Of a DNA stretch of 64,000 bases, positions 12,251 to 24,500 are shown one piece after another; the stretch's first letter is position 1; the number at the start of each line of letters is the position of its first letter. A program made the translations under genes and the position numbers. This stretch comes from Ottelia alismoides (Eukaryota > Streptophyta > Magnoliopsida > Alismatales > Hydrocharitaceae), in assembly GCA_037367405.1 (NCBI GenBank), contig JAZKJV010009625.1:744001-808000 (forward strand). The letters run 5' to 3'. The notes beneath the pieces are model-generated. The model saw nothing but the letters and a program-made list of their open reading frames with translations, did no database searches and had not been told where the DNA came from.

Positions 12251-12499
12251 ATGGGTAATGTGATGTGCATGCCGAAGAAGACGGAGAAGGGTCGTCTGCT
12301 GACGGGGAGCAGGAGGCACACGAGGTCTCACAGGAAGATGGCGACTGAAGAGGAGGAGGTGATCCATAGGCAGGCACTTGCCATGGCCATCCAGCAGCAC
12401 CAGCTGTCCCAGCGTTTCGAGGGGTCCATGTCCAGGAGAATTGGATCCACCAGTTCCAGGAGACGAAACCTCCCTGATTCCCTCACCAACGGCAAGCAG
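12251..12499 (+). CDS. methylesterase exon 1 (residues 1-83)
   Basis: The start is the only in-frame ATG leading into the conserved extension. It begins [10 protein letters not shown], is basic in the first 30 residues, then [20 protein letters not shown] and [19 protein letters not shown], blocks shared by MES11-type proteins. The donor is CAG|GTAATA. MES11-type proteins are usually predicted chloroplastic, yet Met-Gly-Asn with Cys6 also fits N-myristoylation plus palmitoylation. Confidence 0.9.
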
Positions 12500-12519
12500 G
12501 TAATATCATCGTCGTCGTT

Positions 12520-12555
<36 letters not shown>

Positions 12556-15500
12556 TACTCATCATGGATAAGTCACCAATATTAAGTTGTCTTTATATTC
12601 AAAGTTGGTTCTTGAGGTGATATATGATGATTGTGATAAACAAAGTTATTTGTGCCTGAGGGTCAGGGGACAGTTGGTCTATGGGCTTTTCTTAAAAAAG
12701 GGAAAATATTTTGCAGAGATGTTGTGTGCAGCAGTGCGAGAGGGGATGCCGTCTTACTTGAGGTGGGTCTGGGGTCTGGAGGGCATTATCGTGATTGTTT
12801 CAGCTTTTGAGGGAGAAGGGTATGATGTAATGATAAGGTAGAAGAGTACCAGGAGAGCAAGAGAAAGAGTAAACTAAGGTTTTTTTCTTTACCTAGATTG
12901 TTCAAATTAATACAAATTTGTGGTTTTCTTTCTCTAGCAAAAGAAAGTGTGTTAGAAAAAGTGTGCCATGAGAAAAAAATAAAGTTGGGCATGCTCTCTG
13001 AATCTGTGGTATGTTTTGCTTGGATTTCAAAAGTGCAGTGGTAGTTGTTGTGCTAGCAGATGATATAAGTTTGATCTTTTTGTTGGTTCTTGTTGTTAAC
13101 AGATTCATCCCCACTGAGATTAGGGTATATTTATTCCTATTAACTGGACTTCTCAGTATTATGTTTCCATGATTATGTATGCAGTAATCATATCTGCCAA
13201 AATCAAAATTAAATACAATACTTTAGATTATTTAAGAATTATAGTATGCAATATTCTAATTAGGATACAATAATTGGCAAGATCCATAAAGAACATAATT
13301 AGAAACCAAATGCTATAGCACGAACATCAAAACAAAATAAATAGCACAAAGTTTAGTAATCACAAAAGCCAAAAGCATCCATTACCGACTCTTCTTAGAG
13401 AATATTTCACACTCACTTTACTGCTGAACATGATATGATGAACATGCCAACCGTCTAATCTGTATAAGCCAGAAGATACGCTAAGAGTACGAAGCAACAC
13501 CCTTTATATGTATAATGACATTTTATACATGTTTGGTATGTTTGTGAACTTGAGGTTGTTGGCTATATGCATTTATGATTGATTATCACATTTGAGCCCC
13601 ATAATGTCGGTGGTAGTGACATGAAGATCTACGAGTATGGATCGAATGAACCATGTATTCGAGCCAATCATGGATTTTTAAAGATTTTTTATTCACCGAT
13701 TAGCATAGAAGAGTGTCGAGAATCACAAGGCATTTTCAGTAACTCATTTTCTTATATGTTCACCATAGCATTTGTAAATAAAATGTCGTTGTGCTTGTAT
13801 ACTATGGAATGAGTAGTGGTCAATTAGTAACCCAGACGTAAAATTGCAAACGGTGATCAAATAGTGATCGAGAAATAAAATTGAATTTTTGACAAAGTTG
13901 TCGCATATAATATTGAAATTGCTTCTGGTAATGGGCATATTTCCAGAAAAAAAGTTCAAGTATCATTCATAGATCAATTTATTTTTTCTAGTATTAGTTT
14001 GAATTTGGCTTTCCTATTCTTGTATGTGATGTGTTTTATACTCTCTCAATGTCACTATCAGCTACAAAGATCATGTTTTCTCCTCTTGTAACGGCGATTT
14101 TACTAATCACTAAGTCACTAATTGTAATATAATCCGGTTCACGTATATGATCCTCTGCCCATCATAAATTAGTAAGTCATATAATGAGATTTCTTTTGCA
14201 GTTATCTTCCTAAATAGAATCTATATTCGTTATGTTACAACATGTCTTCTCAGGACATTATGCAAAAGAGAGCTACTTTTTAGACAGACTGCATTTGTTT
14301 AGAAGTAACAATGTGGTATCCAATCTTTAAGATGTCTTAATATGGTCCTTGACTATTGAAATTTAGTTGATCATTTTGGCTTTCTAACCTTAAATCACAA
14401 TAGCTCAAAACAACATTGACGACAAATATTAAAGATGGGTACCACATTGTTATCTCTGAAAGTTTAGGTATGATGTTGAAATCAGTTGTATAATTCAGGG
14501 ACTTTTGTGTAATTTACTCTTTCTTTTTTTTAACCTCGTCATGAATCTACAAAATATCATAATAGGTTTCCTTTCTAGCATTTATGATGTAATATGGGCA
14601 AAGAGATGTTGGACGGAGACCATTAAGCAAGATATGCCTTTTTTTGGATTATCATGCATATGACCCAGGTGCAAGGCCCTAAATGTCGGTTTCGGTCACC
14701 ATTTCGGTATCGACCAAAACAGAATTTCGATGGAATTTCGGTGGAATTTTGACCGGAATTTTGGTCATTTTTTGTACTAGGACCCCCATATTTCGGTCAT
14801 TTCGGTCGAATTTCGATTTCGACTGGATATTGATATTCGACAGAAATTCGACCGAATTTTGCTGAAATTTGAGGCCATTTCCAGGTGAACTAATTTGAAA
14901 CAAAAAAAAATCCATGTAGCCATGGAGCCTACCTCACTTAAAGAGGGAAAAAGGCTTGGTAGTTGTTGTTAGGAGGCTTCTCAAAAAAGTAGTAGTTGTT
15001 ACTTGTTAGGATGTATTATGGAACATCAAAAGGAGGCTTATTCGGTTATTTCTAATATGTAGTGGATAATTTGCTTGTGTTTACAAATTTCACCTGAACC
15101 ATGCACAAATGATTGGAAGCTTTTGTTTATCCCATGAATTAGTAATGTATCCTCAAAATCAAATGATTGTGAAGCTTTTGTTTATCCAATGTAGTAATGT
15201 ATACTCAAAATATTCTCTTAGTTTATATGTTTTTTCTTGTTTATATTATCCAGATTCCAGATTTTATCGAGAACATTGAAACGAAGAAATTTGTCCTGAT
15301 TCATGGTGAAGGGTTTGGTGCGTGGTGTTGGTACAAGTCCATGGCCTTGTTGGAGGAATCTGGGTTGCAGCCTATTGCTTTAGATCTCTCTGGATCTGGA
15401 ATAGACTCGACTGACACTGGAAGTGTAATGACATTGGCTGATTATGCGAAGCCTCTGATTGATTACTTAGAAAAACTTCCGGAGGACGAAAAGGTGAAAT

Positions 15501-18500
15501 TCTCCCTCTTGATGCCCTAAAAAAGTTCAAGATCAAAGAACCTGCAAATATTAAAAACAAGATTTTGTTCATAATATCTTGTCTGTCAATTGTTGCAGGT
15601 TATCTTAGTTGGCCATAGCTGTGGTGGAGCAAGCATATCATATGCACTTGAGCTGTATCCGAAGAAGATCACCAAGGCAATATTCCTGACGGCTACAATG
15701 GTATCAGATGGTCAGAGGCCTTATGATATATTTGCTGAGGAGGTTAGGTTTCACTGTACCGCCATAATGTTTTTATATCTCTGACATTTGATTACCATGG
15801 CACAACTTAGAATCTAAAATAAATAATAATGTTCATCTGATATGGAACCCTTTAGTATGCATAATATCATATTAATTTTAATTCGTCTGAGATAATATGC
15901 AGATTATCATAAATACATTAACATTGAAAATTTTTGGAGAAGTTCATAGTGGCAAATGTGTTCCTTAACCCAAGTGATGTATATACTCATAAAAGTTATT
16001 GGTTAATTAAGTGGTCAATTACCCATTATGGTTGCTTGTATAGGTTGATATCAAATATAATCACTCGATCTTGTAATTGATTTTGATTTCTGTTGGGTTA
16101 CATATAGGAATAGGGATTTCGCAAATAAAACTTAATTAAAAGTTTGCTATAAAATTACAGTTATATGCTAACTATGCATTGATATGATGTAGGGTGGATA
16201 CCAACAGGGGTGCTTCCCCCTTTTGGACTCGAAAAAAAACTACAGTTATACCAATCATGCATTGGATGCAGCTTGGGATGTGGAATGACAGCAACCAATC
16301 CCATTTCCACAATACGAGGCCTGTTGCATGGATTTTTGAACTTTACTTAATGATGGAGAAAATGAATTGCTTGATATTCATACGATCCCCGGGCTCTCTT
16401 ATATAGGAGAAAAGCCCTTAGGTAAATAGCTCGAGAAGTACAAGAAGAAATGAAATAGAAAAAAATAACACCAAAGATATATAATAATCTCAACACCCCC
16501 TCATACTGGAGCATATATGTCTATCTTGCTCAGCTTGGAACATCTTTGGAACGGGCCTCTAGTAAGCATTTTGGTGAATATATTAGCAGTTCGATCTCCA
16601 GTAGAAACATGAGAGGTAGATATGAGACCTTTCTGAATCATATCTCTAGTATAGTGCAATAAATAGTCATGCCTGATTATCACATAGAAGCTGCGTAGGA
16701 AGAGGTACATCAACAGCAAGATTAATCAGAACTGACCTGACCCACATCATCTTCGTGCATCCCTGGGCCATGACCTTGTATTCGGACTCTGCACTAGATC
16801 TAGCAACTATTGTCTGCTTCTTACTTTTCCATGACATGAGTGATTTGCCAACAAATATAGCAAACCCAGAAGTGGACTTCCTGTCCCTAGGGCATCATAC
16901 ATAATCTGCGTCTGCACATTCTGTGACATCAAGAGACGTGCCTCTGCTGAATAAAAGACCAGTACTTGGTGAAGATTTTAGATATCTCAAAATCATATGA
17001 ACATCATCCATATGCACCTTCCTGGGATGCTCCATGAACTGACTCACCTTGCTAACAGTAAAGCATATATCTAGCATGGTGATGGTAGCATATAGGAACT
17101 TCCCAACTAGCTCCCTGTATCTCCTCTTATCTATCTCCTCAGTATCATCACCATATAATCTCATACTTGGATCCATAGGAGTAGTAGTAGGCTTGCACCC
17201 TGTCATACATGTCTCTAATAGAATATCAGTAACAAACTTCCTTTGGGTCATCACAAGACCACGACGGTTCCTTGCGAATTCTAATCCAAGGAAGTATCTG
17301 AGATTGCCAAGATCCTTGGTCATAAACTGCTGACCTAGGAACTCCTTGGTTACCTGAATGTCTTGTTCATCATCACCAGTGACAATAATATCATCAACAT
17401 AGACAAGAAAAGCAATTGTACCTCTTTGTGTCCTCTGAATAAAAAGTAAGTGATCCGTATTGTACCGAGCAAATCTCTGATGCTCTATCAACTCTGAAAG
17501 CTTCTAATACCAAGCTCTCGGACTCTGCTTTAGGCCATTAATCGCCTTGTGGAGCCTACACACCTTCTGAGACTCCCCCTCAACAACAAACCATGGTGGT
17601 TGTTGCATATAAACTTCCTCTTGTAAATCGCCATATAGAAACTTTTGGAGTATTGTTTATATACGTCACTTATGAGAGAGATGGGTAAATGGATCTCTTC
17701 AGGATCCATTTACCCCATCCAGTCTTTAGTCCCACATCTACCAGTTTGGAGATGGGTATATAGACCCCCACACCCGTGTAGTCAGATGAGAACGTGCAAT
17801 GGCCGTGGTTTCATCTCGCTCCTTAGGGAGTAGGGTTCCACGTAAAAATCTTTGTGTTCTTCCATATTTTAGCTTTCTAGTTTATGCTATGTTTATCAAA
17901 TCGCTTCCGCAATCTCTATTTTTCTAACATGGTATCAGAGCGGGTCAGTTCTCGAGGGTTTTCTTTTGTTATTTATTTTTATTCGAGATTCGAGAATTTT
18001 TTTGGGGGTTTTATGGAACCCTAGCATTCATGTAATTCGTAAGAGATTATTCGAGATTGTTGTTCCGTGAAGATCTGTTCTCCATCCTGTTCTGCCAATC
18101 AAGGTTGCAGTATCTTCGATCTCATGCATTCCTAGGCTTCTGCTCCTTCGATCTCGTTCTCCTGACGCTGCTACCTCCAGCCCAGGCAAAGAATGATCCA
18201 ACCTCATCCTCGGAGCCGGGCACTCACTTCCAGCCGGCGACGCAAGCCTCCAACATCGCACGCCGGAGCCTGTGCAAACTAGGTCACAACCCAGGTCGCA
18301 AGCCTCCAACATCGCAAGCCAACTCGTAACGCAAACCAGGTCACAACCCAGGTCACCCATCTCCCTCAGACGACCACAAAGCCCAGGCGATCCCCATGAC
18401 CATTCCAAGTGCACCAGGCGCTTTTCTCCCTCGTAGGCCCTATCTGGCAACTGCACATCCCCAGGCGGTGACCCTCCTCCACCCCTCCGCGTGACCCCAT

Positions 18501-21500
18501 CATCCGCATAACTCTAGGCCGCAGCCCTGGAAACCCCAGGCGGTGCCACCCAGCAGCCCTTGTCCTGAAGCCACGGGCGATGCACCTCCAGCGGAAGGCG
18601 CCGCCTCATCCTCCTTCGAGCTGCACACGCCGCCTCTCTCCTTCGATGCGGCACCGAGCGACGACTTCCTTCCCTCGGTAATGTCGTGGTGGCAGGAGCA
18701 GAGCCCCCTAGGCAAGCAGCGTCCCCAATCCTCTAGTCGCATCCCACTGGCAGCAACAGTGGCGGTCCCAAGCGAGGGTGCAACCCATCGGGGAAGGGGA
18801 GCGATAACAGAGAGAGGGTTCTCTGTCGTGGGAACCCTAGTCGCATATAGGAAGGGGGGGCTCGATGCCCCTTTATTTATTTATTTTTTAAAAGGGGAGG
18901 GGGTCATTTGCTGGTAAATGCCAAGTTTGGGTCGTGTATGATCTATTTTAAAAAAATTGAAAAATGAGAGTACGGGAAAGAGAAGCACTCGTGATTAAAA
19001 AAAATGATTGTTTTCAAAAAAAGACGGCGCGTACAAAAAAAGGGCCATATGCAAAAGATAAAAAAATATTTGCAAAAAAAAGAAAAGGAGAGAGTGAAAA
19101 GCCAAAAAAATGATATGGCTTATTTTTTTAAAAAAATTGATGACATCTATTAAAATTTTGTGAATGAAATAGCCGGAAAAAATAATAAGTTTTTGATGAA
19201 TGACGGTTTATTTGATTTTCTCCCCATCTTTGTTGTCTTCTCCCAACTTGGTCAATGCCTTATTTTCTGACAAGTATGAGAGAAAGGGGGAGTATGTGTA
19301 AAGTTACAGACCTCATTGTCAGATCCAGATTCTCCAGACTCCAGACTCTAAGCCAGTCAGTTTTCAGACTCTACAGATGATCACTTGTTCGGACTCGACG
19401 TTAGATGTTTCCGAGCCTCCAGTTCAGACACGCACATATATGCGGTCTTTTCAGATGTACACATGTTTGTCATCTTTTGTCGTGGTCCCCATCATTCTTC
19501 TTGTTTTATCAGTTAGAGTTTTCATGTAAGACATAGGGACTTCAGAGTAGAGGATCATTCTCGGTGGCATATTGACAAGGGTTTTCATGTCGTTTCATAG
19601 GGACTCAGGAGTACAGTATCATTCTCGGTGGCAGATGAGAGAGACTCAGTTCTCCGACGAAGAGACTATTTCAGACTCCATTCTTCAGCCACTGTAGACT
19701 CCGAAGAGGATTGCACTCCACGGCCCTTTTCAGTTCGACCATTTTTCAGAGATGGAGTAGTTGTCCACATGTTGTAGCAGCCAGAGTACTCCGACGAGAA
19801 GACTCATTTCAGTTGTAGTGACTCTGACAGGCGCAGTTCAGAGCACATGTTCTCCGACAAGGAGATTCAGTTGACTCACTCTCCAGCTCGTTCGTCCTCC
19901 TCACCTGCACGACATGAGAAGCAATGTCCTCGACAACAGCCGATTTTTGTGCGCGTTGAGTTGATATTGTCTGTAGTGTCATGTATTGTGAGTTGAGTTT
20001 CTTTCTGTTTGTCCAAGCTAAGCATTGCATGCTCCAGTTTGAGGGGGAGTGTTGGAGTATTGTTTATACGCGTCACTTATGATAGAGATGGGTAAATGGA
20101 TCTCTCCAGGATCCATTTACCCTGTCCAGTCTTTAATCTCACATCTACCAGTTTGGAAATGTGGAGACTTAGAGGGGGCTATATATAGACCCCCACACCC
20201 CTGTAGTCAGATGAAAAAGTGCAATGAATAAATCAGCCCTTTGAGGCGTTCTCCCATGATTTCATCCCCTCCTTAGGGAGTAGGGTTTCACGTAAAATTT
20301 TTTGTGTTCTTCCATGTTTTATCTTTCTAGTTTATGCTCTGTTTATCAAATCACTTCCGCATTCTCTATTTTCTAACAGAAAAGCATTCTTCGCATCAAG
20401 CTGGTAAAGAGGCTATTCACGTGAAACAACAACTGATAGGAGAATGTGCAATGTTGAGTGTCTTGCTAATGGAGAAAAGGTATCCCGATAATCCACCCCA
20501 TAAGTCTGGGTGAATCCACGTGCTACAAGCCTTGCCTTGTAGCCATCCACACTACCATAAGCGTGGTGCTTCACCGTAAAGATCCATTTGCACCCTACAA
20601 GTGATGCACCTGGAGGAGTAGAAACAACACTTCAAGTACCACGAGACTGCAAAGCGACCATCTCCTCCTCCATGGCAAGTCGCCAACTGCTATCCTGTAT
20701 GACCTCCTGATATGTGCGCAGAATAGTAACAATTGATCGGTCCATAATAAACATCTTGTACTCATCTGAAAGATGGTCCAAGGAAACATGCGTAGCTAGA
20801 GGATATGTGACACAATTGCCATATGGTTTCCTCAGGGAAATAGGTATATCAAGGTCATCAGCCTCTTTGTTCTCTGATACCAGCACCTCCTGTGTATTTT
20901 TTTTGAAACTCGCCTCATGTGTATTATCCTGTGGATCAAGCATTGAACCAATGTCATCAGTAGAAACATTGTGTTCATCACATATCTGGGTGTGTTGGAT
21001 GACGGGGAAGGTGCAGGAACAGATGGGCTAGTAGAAGACTTGCGAATGTAAAATCGAGGTAGGAACTGTGTCAGGGTAGATGGAGGTGGAGGTAGTGGAG
21101 GCGATGAAGGTGGAGGTAACTCAGACTCAACATGGGGAGATGGGTGGTGAAATTAATGGAGATGAAGGAACAAATATATCCTCATCAAAGTCAGCATTCG
21201 ACAACATGTCACCTATTGGAGAAAAATACATAATAGACTAAAAAAATGTGACATCATCACTAACATAGTATTTTCGCCCAACAGGATCAAAACATCTATA
21301 CATTTTTTGGGTACGAGAATAACCAACGAATACACATTTGACAGCTCTCGGAGAGAGCTTGTCACGATCTGGAGTAAAATTGTAGATAAAAGCCACAGAC
21401 CCTAATGCTCTGGTAGTAAGGGAGAATAAGTCCTTCTCGGGAAACGCAATCAAAAAAGAACTTTTTCTCCAATGATAGTAGACGGCATGCGGTTTATTAA

Positions 21501-24500
21501 GTAACAGGCAGTGAGAACCGCATCACCCCAAAACGAATGAGGATCTCGACTCTGAATCAAGAGTCCTCGTAACATCCAAAAAATGACGGTGTTTGTGTTC
21601 GACAACGCTATTCTGCTGGGAAGTGTAAGCACACAAAATCTGATGAACAACACCAATGGAATTGAGAAAGGCAAGCAAATGTAACGTAGAAAACTCCAAG
21701 GCATTGCTAATGCGAATAACTTTCACATTAATAAAAAAGTTCTTGATTTCAATAAGAAAATTTTTAATAATGGGAACAGCTTCTGACTTATTCTTTACTA
21801 GAAAAACCCAAGATAATCTAGAGAAATCATCCACAACAATCATATAGAACCGATGTCCCGGATGATCTGGAACTGACTAGGACCCCATATGTCAAAATGA
21901 AGCAACTCAAACAGATGACTACTGTGACGACTCTGACGACTCGAAAAAGAGGAACGATGGTGCTTCCCAAGCTGACATGCATCACACACCATGGTAGTAC
22001 GAGTAGAGTTCTGTGGGAGAACATGACAGCTTCTGCAGAGGAAGGTGTTCAAATCTAAGATGCTACATGAAAGGAGAAATAGATCCAGAAGGAACAGTAA
22101 CAACACCAGCGCACAGAGGTTGAACCAGTTGTAAAACCCTCTCTGTTCACGACTATATCCAATCACCCTGCCCATGAGTATGTCTTGAAACACAAGAGAG
22201 GATGGATCAAATATGGCTCGACAATGTAAATCTTTTGTAATCTGGCTAATAGACAAAAGATTCATATGAAATGTTGGAGCATGTAAAACATTCTGCAGAC
22301 GCATCGAGATAGTTTAAACAATCTCCCCCTGACCAACAATGGGTAGATGATTCCCATTAGCAATCACAACTGATCTACCAGGAGGAATAGACCTGCAGGA
22401 AGCAAACTGTGCTCGATCTTCACACATGCGATGAGATGCTCCAGAGCCCATGATCCAATTGTACAAATCTGAACTGCTACTACTAGTAAGTGCAAAAGCA
22501 ATACCTGACAAGTTCGAGGAGGCTCTGACAGCATGTGCGACATCTAAAGATCCTGCAGTCGAAGTGGTAGGAGTAGTTGCTCAACTACACAGGCAGACGC
22601 GGGGTAGCCATGCTTCTGATAGCATGTATCCTCGAAATGACCTGGACGGTGGCAATGTGAACAAGGGCCACGCTGACGTCCTCCTCCTCGACCACGTGGT
22701 TCTCAGTCTCGAAACTGTGAAGTACCCCCTCTGTCACGAGGAACTGCCATGGCAAAAGGAGTTGGGGCCACAGAAGTAGATGAAGTAGCAATTCTGCTCA
22801 ACCTCTTGTAAACCTCCTCCATTGGAGGTATCGTCTCTCCGGTAAGTAGTTAAGTACGTGTTGCATCATACTCAGAGTCAAGAGATGACAGAAATACTCT
22901 TGTCATAATAGCATTCTGATATGTCTATTGCTGCTCAGTGCTAGTAGTAATAGGCAAGGTTCAGGAAAGCGGTATGCGTATGCGTTCGGACAGGTCACTG
23001 AATAGCGCTTAAGCGGTATGCGGGGGCATATGCGGGGTATATGCGGTTCTATGCGGTTTCCTAATTTTTTATTTAAAAATAAATAAATATATACAAAAGT
23101 GACTATAACAGAACCAAATTTATGTATAATTGTGGTCCAATAGAAGATCTAAGAAAAATAACTTTCATATAGAGTTCAAAACAATCTCTATCAATCAAAT
23201 ATCAATACTTCACTAGAAAGGTTAGTTCACAAAATAATTGATAACAATCAACAAAATAAAAAAGGTAGTGCACAAAATGCCTCTATTGTTGAATATAATG
23301 TCATTTATCTCTGTTGTTATATTTATAATTGATCCTCCATCAAGAGTACCAAAATTTACATATGATATATTGCATTCATAATAACTATTAGTTGACTAAA
23401 TTAGTTTGCTAAATTATTAGTATATTATTCTTTTTCTTCCTTGCGTGTTTACTTCCATCTCGCGGTACAACTACTTTAATGATGGATTTAAATAATCATG
23501 GAATGTTTGGTTGGCATACATGCAAAAGTAAGGAAAACATGGCATAAATAACACAACAAAAATGGAACAAATTAAAAAATAAAAAAATAATGGGTATGCG
23601 GCCGCACAGACCGCATATGCAGCCCGCATAAGCGCACAGGGCGCATAATGGGGGGCTTCAGGAAAGCGGTGCGCTGAGGGCACCGCATACGCATATGCGG
23701 CCGCATAAGCGGCCGCACGGGCCGCTTTCGTGAACACTGGTAATAGGCATGAAGCTATGCAAATGCTCAAATATGCCCCCAAGATGCGAGAAGTGTGCAT
23801 AAAGAGGTCGACCATTCTGCTTGGTCGAAAAAATATCAAACTGCGATTGTGGAATTTTGCTTTCATTCTTTGCATGTCCATATGTGTCTGCTAAGATGTC
23901 CCAGATAGCCTTTATTGTGGGTTGGTTGACAATATCATTAGCAATCTCCATGGTGGGTGTCCCGAAGAGTCAAATGTGAGCCTAGGCACCATCTTGCTTC
24001 CAAGAAGCACTAGACCTAGTTTTGTCCTCTGGATCTGGATCCATCAGAATGTGTTCCTTGTTATGGCACTGCATTAGGGTGTGGAACTGCATGGACCACA
24101 GCTCCTAGTTGGTCCCATCCATCTCTACGATAGGAGCTGGGCCCTTAAAGGCACTGGACGATGAAAAAACATCACCCTTGTTCTCTGACATGGTAGCAAG
24201 AATGCCGAAATATGGAACAACTAAGGAGTAGACTACTATGAATGAGTCTACACAATCACATATAGAGGGTTAGTTGTATTTGTAGACTCATACCACCATC
24301 CTCATCTCTTGTTGTTGTAGGCTAGGGTAGTGGTGCACGCAAATGCATGCAGATGCACGCAGGATGCACGTCCGTTGCGCGCAGTGCGCGGTGCGCAAGG
24401 CATAGGGCATAGGGGGCAGAGCACGGGGCGTAGGGTACTATGGGAGGGCTGGACGACGCGAGGGGCTGTCGGCGTGGGAGGGCGGTACCGCGCGTTGGTT

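Larger units (their letters stand above)
12500..15253 (+). other. methylesterase intron 1 (2754 bp)
   Basis: AT-rich, GT-AG intron. It holds a trinucleotide microsatellite just after the donor and one short hAT MITE at 14672-14879. The remainder (12560-14660 and 14890-15250) shows no recognisable element or gene; its short ORFs lack domains. Confidence 0.85.
17643..20378 (+). mobile_element. non-autonomous LTR retrotransposon (2.74 kb), nested in Copia RT
   Basis: Two LTRs (17643-17929 and 20050-20378), a perfect PBS TGGTATCAGAGC at 17930-17941 and a polypurine tract GAGGGGGAG at 20041-20049 define it. It is flanked by GAAAC and GAAAA. The host Copia reads through the site (CCATATAGAAAAGCATTC), which proves nesting. 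The inside codes for no Gag or Pol; it has a GC-rich half (18100-18800), an A-rich stretch with GCGTAC-AAAAAA words (18950-19150), and a 3' part that recurs inverted in the element at 43260. It must depend on another element's enzymes. Confidence 0.88.

Noticed and set aside
12239..12571. 110-codon ORF running from exon 1 into the TCA repeat
   Set aside because: The true coding part ends at the donor at 12499; the rest is intron and gives only poly-Ser.
18028..18917. Overlapping ORFs on both strands in GC-rich sequence
   Set aside because: Inside the non-autonomous LTR element. The long frames come from GC-rich composition, with no Gag or other domain.
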